64,000 nucleotides of DNA. It comes from Rhytidiadelphus loreus. Its lineage: Eukaryota > Streptophyta > Bryopsida > Hypnales > Hylocomiaceae. Within the stretch, counting starts at the first letter, position 1, and each line of letters opens with the position of its first letter. Below are positions 1 through 12,951 of this stretch, piece after piece. Made by a program: the position numbers and the translations under genes. The stretch spans positions 38,948,863-39,012,862 of the forward strand of contig OX344761.1 in assembly GCA_947034895.1 (NCBI GenBank). The letters are read 5' to 3'. The notes beneath the pieces are model-generated. The model worked only from the letters and a program-made list of their open reading frames with translations, had not been told where the DNA came from and ran no database searches.

Positions 1-990
1 GAGCAATATGGGAGATTCTTTTATCTAATTCAAAAGATCATGCTATTAGACAAAAATATGAGGCAAAAATAGCAATGGGAATATATGTTCTAGTGGTAAA
101 AAGGGCTATGTCAGAGAAGTGATTCCAAGAAGTACCAATTGAAGTCAAGTTTATCTTGTGGATCTTTTAATGGATCATTTTCCTAGTCAACAATGCAATT
201 GTTTAGTTTTTATGGCTTTTTTTCTATATTTTGAAGCCATGACTTTGAATATTTATTTGTATTTGTATTTGTATTATTGGTTGTGTTGTCAAAACAAACC
301 CAATTTTCACATTACAATTATAAAATACATGTATATTTTTGGTCTAACATATTATGAGGAATTAACTCCACTCATTATAAGAAATTAGCAATTGTACAAC
401 TATAGAAATTTCTTCATCATGTTGGAAATTAACTTGTAGTATGTCTAAGGAGTCAGATAGGAATTGGGTTTGTAGGGAGTTTCTTGAATTCCATTTCAAT
501 GAATGACATTGTCTTTTTTCTTGTTGATATTTTTTACTTTCCTACATATGACAGTGATAAATCTATGAATGACTATGTGGTGAATTTTGGCAATTTATGC
601 TTCTTTCCTTGGATTTGAATTTAAGCCATAAAAATGATTGTTTTTTTTATTTTGAGCTCAAACTATTGAAACAAGACTTACAATGTCTACTTTAAACTTC
701 AATGTAAAAGTTCCAAAATTCCTAAACTCACATATTTTATTGTAATTTGAACAACTTATTACCAAAGAATGTTGATTTTCTAGTTTCAAAATGGCACAAA
801 AAAATATTGCACCATAGTGTTTTATACTATAATATACACCTTTGGAGAATTTTTGAATATTTTTGAATATATTTTGTGTTTGATTTAATGTTTTTCAATT
901 TTAATTCAAATTTTTGTAGTAATTTCAAACTTTTGCAAAACAATATGATGAGAACATCACCACCTTGAGGCGCAATAATTGAGAATATAT
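1..990. other. AT-rich intergenic spacer
   Basis: No supportable gene is visible. The open frames here are short, low in complexity and AT-driven. The stretch ends where a CATTAG-type MITE begins. Confidence 0.6.
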
Positions 991-1284
991 CATTAGAAGA
1001 TTTTTCAGACCACTGGGAGACCTTGAGTTCTCCAACGTTCCCGGACTGTAGGAACATTGCAAAACCAATAGTTCGACGTGGCAAAGAGATTGCCACGTCG
1101 GATTGCATTAAATAATTTTTTTTTAATTTAAAAAAAAAAAAATTAATTAAAAAAAATTATTTTTAAAGTATTATTATTATTATTTTATTTTTAATAATTA
1201 AATAATCTGATCGTCCAGCCATGGTTTGCAACAAGGGGAACTATGGTTGGACGGTCTCTCAGAGGCTTCATTTCTCCCCTAATG
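991..1284 (-). mobile_element. CATTAG-family MITE, copy 1
   Basis: This non-autonomous element of about 294 bp starts with CATTAGAAG and ends with the inverse CCCTAATG. Its centre is a long A/T-only tract. Near 1075-1105 it has a short hairpin in which GACGTGGCAA is followed by the inverse TTGCCACGTC. The same architecture recurs seven more times in the window, in both orientations. There is no coding capacity. I found no clean target duplication. The orientation is set by the hairpin lying on the left. Confidence 0.6.
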
Positions 1285-3017
1285 AATAGCTTAATATGAA
1301 GTAATTCAATACTCTTCTATCCAAAAATAATTCTATGGTTTGAAAACATTGATTAAAATAAGCTCAGTTTGGAATTGCACTAGAAAAAAAAAATGTAAAT
1401 AATAATTTCTTACAATACAATATTGTAATGGTATATATAATACAAGCATACAATATTGTAACACATATTATAAGCATACAATACCATTTCTTCTTAACAA
1501 AATCTCTGGCTTATTTTATCTAGACAAGTGTTCTCAAACCACATAATCATTTTGGAAACAAAGGAATAACTATTAACATCAAAACCAATTGTTACCAATA
1601 TGATAAACATAAGAGTAGACAAGGCTAACAAAATGTCTATCTCACAATACATCATCATTTTTTAGCAGGTAATCACTCATTACTTGTGCATAGTGTAGCT
1701 AAATATTTCGATACTTGACATATTGGAACTTGATTTGATCACTACATATTGAAAAAAAAATCAAGTGTCAAATCCCTGAAAAAAAACCAATATACACTTT
1801 GAATGGCCCCAAACCTAGCATGGAACAACATCAAATCCATACCAATGAATGTGCAAATTGGTAATTGAAAAGGTGGAATTTTCCAACAATAGTTGCAATT
1901 GTAGAGCTAAACTAGGTGTTTAAAGTTGTATCCTACAAGCATTGTCACAAACAATAATTTACAAGGCTCACTAAAAACAAAGAAGGTCAAAAAAATAAAA
2001 ATAAATAGAAAGACGTTGAAATGAAGCATAGTTTCCAAAAATATTAGTAAGGATTCAACTACAAGAATATTCATAATACTAAAGTCCATCAAGGAGTCTC
2101 AAATCCTCTGAGAGAACTATATTTTGTTGATTCATTAGCACCATGAAAACTCCATATTTACATATGGGTTCTTAAAGCCTAACTATCTTGTGGACTTGTG
2201 GTCCTTCCCCTCAACTATAGCCCATTCAACTAATCAATAATAGTTCACATTTTAAGCTTAATTCATTTACCAATCCTTGTGCTACTTGAAGGAGTTGCAG
2301 AATCTAAGCTATTTGTTTATTAGGCTTGTAATATAAATTAGAAAAGGTATCAACAAAGTTGATTTTCTATATGAATGCCACAAAAAACGGTATAGTGATT
2401 TTGTAGTGATTTTCAGACTTTTACACTAAATTTTTTTATGAACCTAGCATGGCTATATATACCTTTTTGAAGAAATTTTTTTTACCTACTTTTAAGATTT
2501 AACTCTACATTATTTGATTAAAATTTTAGTACTCCACTATAGCTTTAAAATGCCTCAAAGGTAGACATAAATGACAAGAGCACCCCTTGAACATTCAAAA
2601 ATTGACAAAAAGGATCCAATAACTATTCTTTGATAATGATGTCCTTTCAATTATCAATGTACCTTTTGAATCACAATGAGACTTTATTCACTTTCCATGA
2701 AGGAGATTGATTTTAAAATAAATTTTGGATTTTTTTTTGAAGTTGGTTTAAATTAAAAATAATCTATCCATTTTTAAAATATTATTGAAACCATTTTAAT
2801 TCCAAGAATTAAAGTTGAATAAATTTATTAATTTAAGAATTAATGTTTAAGCTTAGAAAGTAGCCATTAGATGATTGCATAGGTTACCGCAAGACTTCTT
2901 AAATATCATTTTTATTTGGTTTGAAATATAATGTGAAGAATTCTTCTATGGAGGTACAAGTATGGAATGCTTGCTTGTAATAAAAAAATGGAGCTTTAAT
3001 AACAAATTGAAGATTCT
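1285..3017. other. AT-rich intergenic spacer upstream of the 3.0 kb gene
   Basis: No coding region can be supported. The promoter of the gene starting at 3018 should lie in its right part, but I see no TATA box I would trust among the many A/T runs. Confidence 0.5.
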
Positions 3018-5355
3018 ATGGGGCGTGGCACCGGTGAGGCTTCTACTAAAGTCGGAATAGATGCTCAAACCTTTTATGACACTCAAGCCTTTCAATATGG
3101 AGTGCAAGACAAGTGGGGCTACGCATTTTATCAACCTGGCATTGATAAAGAAAATCCTATTTTCCCCCAAAAGCCTAATACGGGCTTATTTATTAAGCCT
3201 TGGGAATTTGTGAGTAACTATTTCTTAAGCTTTTTCAATCCTCTATTTCATAGCAATTTTAAATTAGAGCATCTACTTCAAAATTATTCATATTGAAGTC
3301 CATCAGTTGTTTGAAGTATTAATGATGTTGTAATCTTATTGGACATAGAAACATTTCTTTAACTTTGGGACATTGCAATTATAAAATACAAAGTGAAATT
3401 GTTGTTTTTTTCAACAGGGAAGGCATCCCCATGATTTTTATAAAGCAACTCGTGCTGCCAGAAGAAATGATCCATATATACACTATGAGACTGGAAAGGC
3501 GCGTGAAGTAAGTACATAGTCAACATACTCTTGGTACATGTATATATGCAATTTAGGTTAGATTTTGATTGCTAGCTTTAGGTTCTTGCATCCAAAATCT
3601 CAATGTGGCTTGTCAAATTCAATTGTAGCTCCTAAAAGAAAGCCCAATTTGTATTTGATATCAACTAACATATCAAACTTCATCAAGTTTATTTTCTATA
3701 CCATCTTACAACTTTGGATTTTTTGAGTCTGTGTTGCAATTGTAAGTTTTTTACATTAAAATTTGTACTATTTAACAAATAGTTTAGAGTATCTGAAGAG
3801 TTTAAAGTTATAATTTCAACAAATATTTTTCATTTTTACCTTCAAAATTGGTAAAAAATCAAACTATTGTACTATAGTTTGTAATTGATATTATTTTCTT
3901 TGCATACTATATGTTGCAAATGATGGTATTTTTAATTTTTTTAAATAAAACACTAAAGAACGAAATATTGATAGTTAATATTTCTTTAGTATTGTAGAAC
4001 ATCAAATTGTAATCAATTAACTACCATGGTCTAAATCAGGCAAAATAATGTGATAGTAATTTGATTTAAATGTGATAGTTCCAAATATTTAGGGTGTCAA
4101 AAAATCATTGATTTAAATTTCTTTTGACACTATTCTTAATTCCTACTTTCACCTTGAGAAGAAAATTTTAATTGCTTGGATTTGCTTATTATATTTGACA
4201 TTTAATTGACTTTAGTGTAATATCTATGGAATAAATATAAACAAAAAATTTGTTGTTATTTGTCATATATAAAAATATACAAGAGAGCAATTGTAGTTAC
4301 AATAGATGATTTTGGTGTGGATGTTTCAAGTACAGGTTGGAATTGAATGGTGGATGAATGGAGGTTTGTACAGAGACATGAAAGATTAGTTGCAGAGGTA
4401 GATGCTTGGAGAAGGCAAGAAATGCTAAAAGAGGAGATGTTTATTCAAATGAGTAAACTCCAAGCTGTAGAGAGACAACGGCGTCACTTCCAAGGTCTTT
4501 TTCATTCTTTGCAATATTTTGATATTCTATTTTATTAAATTTCTAGTTTGGATTACAGATTACAAATACCAAATTTCTTCCTAATTTTTTTTTTCAAACA
4601 CACATAATCAAATCTTTGAAAAAATTGCGTTCTTGAACTTTAAATGTTTAATTTGTCAAATCCAAATTTGGATTTGAAAAACATTGAATTAGCAATGTAG
4701 TATAGTATAATCATAGTAAATGGATATACTATAATTTAATACATGAAACATTGGACCTATGAATTAGACAAAAATTAGGAAATGAATAATAATGTAAATG
4801 ACATTGAAATTCAAGAGGTGTTGAAGTAAGGCTTTAGTTGAAGTTGCTTTGTTATGAAAGTAACACCCATGAATTCTATTTTTTACATTGAAAACAAACA
4901 AAGAGGTTTTTAATGTATACTTTAAAGTAAAATCAATTCCAATTAACTTGAAAGACCATAAAACTTAAATGAGATTACATGACAAATTTTTCTACCAATC
5001 AATCTTCTTTTAGTCATTTCCTTAGTTTACACACTCAACCATTAATTCCATGAACTCACTTGGGGTCATAATTAACATTTTCATTACAATCCTGAGTGAA
5101 ATAGTAAATACTAAAAAGTCAGTTGTGGGACACTACACTTGAGATCTTAGTATGCAAAGATGACTAAGATGAGATGGTCGTAGTTCACATTGCTACAACA
5201 TCTTAACTCATGGTCAAATTCTATTCTTGACTATTTTTCCTATACTTGTAATATTCAATGATGATAGTAATCTACAAAACAAGCTAACAATCATATTTTT
5301 CAACTTCTCAACAAAATAAGGATCTAAAGGGACATTATTCTTTTTCTCTCTATAG

Positions 5356-5413
<58 letters not shown>

Positions 5414-5661
5414 TTAAATATGCTTTTCTAGAATTAAGAAGACAAATTCAATTGGAACAATTACAATGGTCAAGACCATCAACTGCACCTTCACAAAGTC
5501 AAATGTTGAAATGTAAATCCAATAATGAACACATCCTAAGGCCAAATTCAGTTGATTTGTCTACATCTGTAAATTCAATTCGAGGAGGTAGTTCATGGCG
5601 ACCAAATAGAATTTCAAAGAGTGCCCCAGTATCTACACAATGTTCAGGTAATGGTTTTTAA
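3018..5661 (+). CDS. Four-exon gene for a small predicted coiled-coil protein of unknown function
   Basis: The model joins exons 3018-3209, 3418-3507, 4374-4494 and 5432-5647. The first two introns are phase 0 with GTGAGT and GTAAGT donors. Exon 3 starts after TTTGTACAG, because the earlier acceptor at 4335 would give a stop. Its donor, CAAG/GTCTTT, is weak, but it splices in phase into the next exon. The product is about 206 residues. The N-terminal 64 are rich in Gly, Tyr, Phe and Pro (starting MGRGTG). Residues 65-94 are basic (FYKATRAARR). A charged helical stretch of about 50 residues (AWRRQEMLKEEM, then LRRQIQLEQLQW) is probably a coiled coil. The tail is Ser-rich, with SRPSTAPSQ. Either the frame stops at TAA 5659-5661 after read-through, or the GTAATG at 5648 is a donor to an exon I did not find. 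I do not recognise the family. The RPSTAP-type tail recalls some ciliary proteins, but that is weak. Confidence 0.6.
5361..5408. repeat. CA/TA microsatellite in intron 3
   Basis: A short CA run passes directly into about 20 uninterrupted TA dinucleotides, shortly before the acceptor of the last exon of the 3.0 kb gene. Confidence 0.9.
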
Positions 5662-7391
5662 ATTTATGAACTATATTTAAAATTTTAAATCTTTTATTAA
5701 AATTTAAATGATTAATATAAAGTGCATTAATAATATATAATTTGAAATTATTATTCTAATTTTTGCACTTAAATTGAATTGAGTACTATAAAACAAATAA
5801 AAATAATTTAGAAAGCTAAGTTTTGTTAAATAATCTTGTATAAGTAGAATTATTTCCAAGTTGTACTTGAAATATATCCATGAAATGATGATGGATTCAA
5901 CAAATGTTTGAGAACTGCGGTTGTTATTATATGAGCTTAGGATCTTGAGCCCATGAGCATAAGAGCTCAAGCTCCTATATTACAGGCACCTTCCATAGTT
6001 ATAGGATGTTTATATTATAGGAATCTATGTTGTAGGTACATATGTTATAAGCACCTTCCATGGTTATAAGATATTTATATTATAGGCACCTTCTATAGTT
6101 ATAGGATGTTTATATTATAAGTATGTATGTTATAAACATCTCCAATAGTTGTAGAGTACCTATGTGCCTAGGCTCAAGGCTCGTAGGCTCACATCTCTAA
6201 GCTCACATACTAGCACCATTGGTTTGAAAACTCATCTAAAGTAATATTTTATTTTACGTGTGTTTTGTAGTGATAAGTAAAGGAGAACTTGAAGAATTGG
6301 CTATATTTAGTAAAAAACATAGATTATAATTTAATACAAAAAAAAAATCACATCCCGCTTTGATGAATTGCTATTTTGCAAAATCATTCATTTTGGAAAA
6401 CTTCTTTGATAAATAATGATATAGAAAGTATTAAATTAAATGCATTTGTAAAAATGAAGGACAACTATAATTAATTAAATTTAATAACAACATAACTATA
6501 TGGGCAATCAATTGCTTATCAAAAATTTAGAAATGACTTGAAATATTAAGAATGTTTATTTTGGATGAGTTGATATTAAATATTTTTTGTAGAAAACAAA
6601 ATATCAACTAGACAACTATAAAATAATTTATTGTTCATTGTACATGTTGAAAATGTGATTTATATCTATATTTGAAAGATAATAAAGATTACATAGGACT
6701 TTGAAAGAAAGTCACAATAAATTTATTCAAAAATGATAGAAAATTTATGTTTCTAAAATGTTTAGGAAATTCTTAGGAAATGTTATTAATTGTAAGTGTC
6801 TTACTATTTTTTTTTTATATGTTGTACAATTCCAAACGATCTGAATTTTTTCAAGCATGTAGCCAACTTATCAACAAATGTTTGTTCAAGGATTCAAATG
6901 ATAATGTCTTGGCATTCAATTCATATTATTAAAAAAAATTGGTACTTATGACTGATTTGAACGTGTAGAATTCCTAAAGTATATTAATTATTATATCATA
7001 ATATATTTTGAAATAAAATTTAGATTTAAAAATCATAATATTTTCAAATTTTCCAGATTCTTAAAAAATTTGGTAATCTGAATTAAAATATAACTTTAAA
7101 TTGTATATTATAGATATGGTATAATACATGGTCTATTCTCTCTTTATTCAATGAGCTTTATTAGATATTTCAAAAACATAATAATTTCTAAAATTTGAAT
7201 GTTTTCACAAATAAGATGTTTCAAGTTTATTAAATTTATAAATGATACAAATTATAAATTAAAGTCAATTTTGTGTGTTCATTCGTTAAATTTTTTTCGA
7301 CATCAATATATAGTCTTTTATTTGATGGTTTTCAAATATTTTCAAATTAAACATGACATCTTTGGAATAAATAATAATTTTTTAATTAGTA
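5662..7391. other. Intergenic spacer
   Basis: No gene can be supported. Apart from the minisatellite at 5975-6165 this is A/T-rich unique-looking sequence. Confidence 0.5.
5930..6225. repeat. Minisatellite-cored repeat with GAGCCT/AGGCTC-rich ends
   Basis: Between 5975 and 6165 there are four imperfect copies of a unit reading roughly TATAGGCACCTTCCATAG followed by TTATAGGATGTTTATATTA. Both sides carry short words rich in GAGCTC, GAGCCC and GGCTC, which suggests a small repeat element with inverted or clustered ends. No coding potential is seen. Confidence 0.55.
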
Positions 7392-7958
7392 CTACCTCCG
7401 TCCCAAAATGATCTTCCTGTTAGACTAAATCTTATGGATTAAGGACAAAAATAACTTTTTAAAAACTCAATTTGTATAGTATGTAGAGTTTGGTGTTCTC
7501 TTTGCATCCTAAAAAGTTTGAGTTTTGAAGCCCTTTTCAAAGTGTAGTTTTATAATATTGAAAAGTGAATATTTGGGGGCGTTTTTAAAGAACACCAGTG
7601 AGCACTTAATCGTTGAATGTGAGGTTGCCATTTTGTGGGCATTTAGCATATGCCTAAGACCATGTATAGACCTTTGTTTCGGCTTCCAAAGCTTAATCTA
7701 CTTCAATTGGGAAATACTCAAAGAGATGCAAAAAATAAAAACTATAAGTGCGGATTGAAGCTTTCAATCATTTTATTTGTCTTTTGCTTGATGTTTGCAT
7801 GGATGGAGCAAAAACAACCACTTAGAGTTGTTTTGCTAGTCTCAAATAACAATCATAAGCCGAATTTGACTAATTTCAACATCACAAAGTGCAATAGGAA
7901 GATCATTTTGGGACAAAAAAAGAAGGCCAACAAGAAGATCATTATGGGACGGAGGGAG
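7392..7958. mobile_element. Stowaway-like (Tc1/mariner) non-autonomous element
   Basis: The left end reads CTACCTCCGTCCC and the right end is the inverse of CTCCCTCCGTCCC, which is the classical plant Stowaway terminus. A TA dinucleotide flanks each side (7390-7391 and 7959-7960), as expected for Tc1/mariner target duplication. The inverted similarity continues inward (AAAATGATCTTCCTGTT on the left). The right end holds two tandem copies of the AGATCATT-TGGGAC word. At 567 bp it is long for a Stowaway MITE. The internal open frames show no transposase motif, so it is probably a deletion derivative. Confidence 0.85.
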
Positions 7959-7960
7959 TA

Positions 7961-9527
7961 TAAGAAATGGATTTATAGTAATATATAAGCCACTTAGTAG
8001 GGGGCAATACCATATATTCCTTGGGATATTCCTTCAACCAATGAATCACACACAATGGTTGCACAAATTGAATGAGATAAATTTTATTCAATGGTAGTGG
8101 TCTTTATGTACACAAATGCTTTTGCAATGGCATCAAGAATTGAATTTATTCCTATGCATGGTTCCATGAAAGCTTTGCTAATTGTGGTGATTAGTGTATT
8201 GACCTTTATATAGTTGTAATTATCACTTGATGAAGGAGAACATGGTGTGGGGCATTATATTAAAAAGAATAAGGTAATTACAATGTGGACATACTTGAAA
8301 AAGATTACCATCTAATCATCTATTAATTTTTCAGTTTTGAGCAAGAAAATTCCCAATTTGCATGTTCGTCAAAAAATTAAAAATGTAGAAGTAGTGTTGA
8401 AATTGATTGAAATACACTACTATGGGAGGCAAACCATTCTTGATCACCCCCCCATTTTGGCAATGTAGGTTGCTTTCTTTTTGTGATGAACATTGATCAA
8501 TTATAGTATATTTCCTGGCACAATTGTGGTGCATTATGATTGTCTACAAGACTCAATATTGCAACCACCCCTTGGTGGATTTTGCAACTAGGCCTTAGTT
8601 GAAGATAAGAAGGTTTATTTAGTATGGGTCAAATAGAATCTTTAGCAAAAAAGTTCATAGTAATTATATTTTGAAAAATAAAAATATCAAAAATTATAAA
8701 ACCCTTTTGAAATCTATTTCTGTATATGGAAATTTTTTCTCACTAATGAATCCTAAAGATATGTATATCTATTTAAGTGATCAAAAATGGGTTGCCTCTG
8801 TTATAATTGCAAGCCCCATATTATTGCAAATTGTGTTATTTCTATGTTAAAAGTATTAGAGATAACATATATATTGTCTATACTGGAACTCATTGAAAGC
8901 AATTGCAACAATGATGTATTGATTGTAGACTTCTTTATCAATCCAAACAGATCTAGGTACGACAAACATGCTTTTTTTCATTTTTCCAATTGATTCTTCC
9001 TCTCTTGAACTCTAAAACCACGACCACCTGAGTGTTGTCTTAGTCAAAGAACATAGCTTCTAATGTACTCTTTTGTGTTCAATAAATTGCTACAAAATGC
9101 CAAGCAGGGGCTCTCATGTGCATAGCCCTAGAAAATGCAGTTTTGACTACAACGGTTGGATTAGGGAGCATTTTTTTGGAAAAGGACATTATTAGCCTTG
9201 TTGGCACCACTCCTGTGCTTGTTCTAGTGTTGCATTAGAGTTATTCTAAGTACCACCTTTCGAGCAATTCACATGGGCTAAGACCTAACATTGTTGTCCA
9301 TCTGGATTAGATGGTAGAGACAAGAGAGGTCTTGGTTGAATTTGAAGATACTCTAATTTCCCAAGAGAAGTATGAACATACATTACACAGTTTAGTTCTT
9401 CAAAACTTTCTTAATATTTGTCAAACCATCTTCAACTAATTGTCTCACTTTGTTTTTATCTACCTTGTAAGATCAGATTTCTAAACAAGTTATATTTGTA
9501 GAGTTGGTTTCAGTGCAACCGGTATAG
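7961..9527. other. Intergenic spacer
   Basis: I see no gene. The open frames are short and have no recognisable product. Confidence 0.5.
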
Positions 9528-9531
9528 TTAA

Positions 9532-10463
9532 CCCCTATTTAAAGGACCAAACTACGTTTTTTGACAACATAGCAATTTTGGGCAGCTTACTACACATGGA
9601 ATTTTTTTTTTCTTTGAAATTTCCACACAACATGTGTCCAAGGGGTAACTTTAAGGCCCAACAATTTTCATAACTTTTGACTACATAGTTCAAAAGTTAT
9701 TGCATGATATGTAATTTTCAATGTTTTGTGAGTAGCTTGAGCAGGAAAAAAAAATCTTTGAAAATCACTTTTAAAAAAAATAAAACTTTGAAATTGATTC
9801 TCTAGATTTATATATACATGGTAAGCTTTGAATCATTCCATTTTGATTGCTGAGATGAAAGTTATGAGGAATTTTAGTTTGGGTTAGTTTGTGGGTAGGG
9901 ATGGAATCTCTACTCTAAAATAAACTTTGAAGTCCTTTATTTAACTCAATTTTAAATATTTTTGGAAAAAAAATAAAAACATTAGGTGTATATTTTTTAC
10001 TGCAACATTACAATCATTGGTTTTGGCATTTTTCAATTCCATAAATATTTAGTATTTTTAAACATTCTCTATTTCTTTCTACTTGCTATTTTTTTCCTAT
10101 ATGTTGTACAATTTGAAATAATTTGAAAATTTTCAAGCACGTAGCCAACTTGCCTTGAAGAAGGAATTCAAAGAGAAACAATCATTTTGGACATTTTCAA
10201 TACAAATATGACCTTGTGAAGTGCAGTTGCCCGCAATTTTACAAGGCCCAAAAAAAGGATTATTGTCACTTCAAATGTTAATATCTTGCAATCTGCACGG
10301 TGAAAATTTCTGAAATGTTTTCCACATCTTCTCAAACCAATGTACTACAAGATCCTATAGTTACATGTTTCTAAATTTTTATTTTTCTAAAATTTGATAC
10401 TTGTCGTAGAAATGACAGTTTTGGAAAAGTTTTGATGAAAACATAGTGTCTGACGTTTAGGGG
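9532..10463. mobile_element. TTAA-flanked element family 1, copy a
   Basis: TTAA stands directly outside both ends (9528-9531 and 10464-10467). The element starts CCCCTATTTAAA and ends with GACGTTTAGGGG, so the terminal inverted repeat is CCCCTAAACGTC-like. The interior is closely related to the element at 57752-58663: both contain the word AGCAATTTTGGGCAGCT near the left and ATCTTGCAATCT near the right. There is no coding capacity. TTAA targets with C-rich ends recall piggyBac, but there is no transposase to confirm it. Confidence 0.75.
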
Positions 10464-10821
10464 TTAATGCAATACTCAGAATCTTTTGTTTGCTTTGTCA
10501 TTTGACATCAATTGTTTTTCACATACATCTTTTGATTGCCTAGCAAACAAATTACTTCAATCTCTAGGATGAAGAATGGAGGTGTGGCCTGAATATGAGG
10601 AAGTTGAGAGAGTTCAGCAAGAACTATGCAACTTACTGTGCTACAACTACAAAATGCCCCAAGTGAAAACATCCTGGTGAAAACATGTTTATGAGGAATC
10701 TCTCAAACCTCACAAGACCACATTTGGGTAACAAATTGCATGTCTTCGTTCTTCCAAACGAGTTGTCACCGCACTCCCTCTCTTTTTGAGTCCCTCATCA
10801 AGCTTAGGTGAGGTAAAACAT

Positions 10822-10980
10822 TAAGATAACTTTGCCTATGACAGGCAAAACTTGGAACCAACCTAATGTAGGCCAAAAAATTCATGAGCAGTACATGTGT
10901 CTTGTGAAATTTACTGCTCATGAATTTTTTGGCCTTCATTGGGTTGGTCCCAAGTTTTGCTTGTGAAAAGCAAAGTTACT
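10822..10980. repeat. Foldback (long inverted repeat) element
   Basis: Two arms of about 70 bp (about 10824-10893 and 10912-10979) are near-perfect inverted copies around a loop of about 18 bp. The arms contain TTGGAACCAACC and GGCCAAAAAATTCATGAGCA with their complements. The terminus reads AACTTTGC. It directly abuts the next MITE. No target duplication could be assigned with confidence. Confidence 0.8.
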
Positions 10981-11224
10981 TTAGATGAATTCAGCCCTTT
11001 GGGAGGGCCATTTCAAGTTGGTTCTTGTTGCTGGGAACTAGCATGTGTTCTATGAAAAACAAATTAATATATTTTTTAAATTTAAAAAATATTAAAAAAA
11101 TTAAAAAAATTAAATGGATGTTGATGTCTCTCAATCATGTCAGTAAGTTGCGGGGAAGAGATGAGAACGCAAAGGAATGCAGGAAAACTCACAGCCCTTA
11201 TTGAGGGCTGAATTTCTATTAATG
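10979..11224 (+). mobile_element. CATTAG-family MITE, copy 2
   Basis: The left end is a mutated TTTAGATGAATTCAGCCCT and the right end is AGGGCTGAATTTCTATTAATG, so the ends are inverted repeats. The core words GGGAGGGCCATTTCAAG and TTGTTGCTGGGAACTAGC are shared with the copies at 26.5 and 60.7 kb, followed by an A/T-only tract. The hairpin seen in other copies is degraded here. Confidence 0.65.
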
Positions 11225-12951
11225 ACAGAGGATTACAATCGACTAGCAACAAAGGAAACAAGGTGGACAGATCAAGGTGGGAAAACTACAATCAAACATA
11301 ATGCGGACAAGAACTTGTAGCCAATGCAACCCAAACGAAAAATAGTACTGGGTCTCAACTAGTGCAAAATGCCCTAGGGTCTTACTTTTTTTTGGCCCAA
11401 TGTCCTCGGGTGTTTGGGATTTACGCCTCCTAGCCTAGCAACAAAACTTTATGAATTCCAATCCTAGTAAGCCAGCACAAATGCCTTCAAAAAATATCCC
11501 TAATCCACTCCAATTTCTCCATACTTTGTTAAAACTTGCTTTGAAGATAGGAAAATAAAAATAGCTAAATTTGGGGATAATTTTTTTATTTCAATCACTG
11601 CCCAAGAGCTAAAGTTATGCAAAAACAAGCCCAAAACAAAACTTCTTGGGCAACACCCTAAAATTCACAAATAGTCAAAATAAAAATTTCAAAATTTTGT
11701 TTCACACAAAATATATTTTTGTTTGCATGGAAAGATTTGATTCATGATTCCATATGGACCAATGATGAGAAACTTCTAGACAATCTTGTTTTGGGGGGCA
11801 ATCAAAGGTTTTTCCATGATAAAATAATGTATAGCACGATTTCCAAAAAAATTCAAAGGAAAAGAATTTGATGGGATTTCATTTGATTGGTAGGCTAATC
11901 TTACCGTTGAAATTATGATATTTCAATTCCATCATAGACTTATTAACAATTTAGATTTACCTTCAATTTTGTACCTACTTCTAACAATTTTCTAGAGAAT
12001 GAAAATCAAATGAGTGTTTTCTTCAAGAAAATTCACCTAGACTTTCAACTAAATTCTTCAGCATAGAAAAAATAAAATTCAATGTTGATAGTAAAATATT
12101 TTGAATTAAAAAGATTCAAAGCCTAAAAATATAGTCAAGCAAGGTGGAAAAAACAAAATTAATGGTTTTTTTCACTTCAAACACAAATCGTTGTGCAATC
12201 CACTTCCTCAAAATTTTGAAATCTCTTCTATACATTCTTATACTAGTGGCTAGTGCAAATCCCTATAGTTGAATATGCAAAATAAACAATAATTTCTAAG
12301 GTTTTTTGCGCTTTGCAATAATAAAAATGGCAATTTGAGAGCAATTTGATGATATAAAGGCCATGGGACGTTAGAGATGAAGTGTGTTTTCATGTGGTAT
12401 AACAATTCATGTATCCAAAATGATGAACCTACATATTACTTTTCACAAAATAAGTTTCTATGGTGATGTTAATTGTATATTTGAAAAGGGATCTAAGAAT
12501 AGATTTCCTATTTTTTTCTACTAAATACCTTTTGGAAAGTAATTGGATATTTTTTTCTTAAAACTTTCCATCTTAGAGCAAGTGATCTACTTTAGTTTTA
12601 CGTTCAATCTTGTGCAACCGGCTACTTAACACATTTCTAAGAATGAAAAATCAAATTTTACAATTTTAAACAAGAGATGTACATCTTAAACCACCTAAAG
12701 GAGGCATAAGTATACCCAAAAAATGTTGAAAAAGTAAAACTTTAGCTCTAGATTCATCATTTTGGATTTAAACAAATTCTCAAAAGTCCTCAAAACCATC
12801 AAAACCTAAAATGTGAAATATGAACAAATTTTCATGCTAAATAGTAATTGATATTTCAAAAATCCTAAAAAGAAACATTATAGTTGCCATGGAAGGCCAA
12901 ATCTAACTTCTTTGGAAATTTCATTGGTATTAGCTCATTACTTTCAATGTC
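11225..12951. other. Spacer holding a diverged relative of the 58.9-59.9 kb element
   Basis: No gene is visible. The stretch of about 11540-12340 shows diffuse similarity to 58940-59860: TTAACAATTTAG, a GATTCAAAG-AAAA word, AATTTTGAAATCTCTTC, and a closing TTCTAAGG-TTTTTGC-CTTTG block. It is therefore probably an old, decayed member of the same TTAA-type repeat group. Confidence 0.4.

Noticed and set aside
7525..7988. Overlapping plus-strand frames in the Stowaway-like element as a transposase
   Set aside because: No DDE/D triad or helix-turn-helix can be seen. Part of the frame simply reads through the right terminal repeat.
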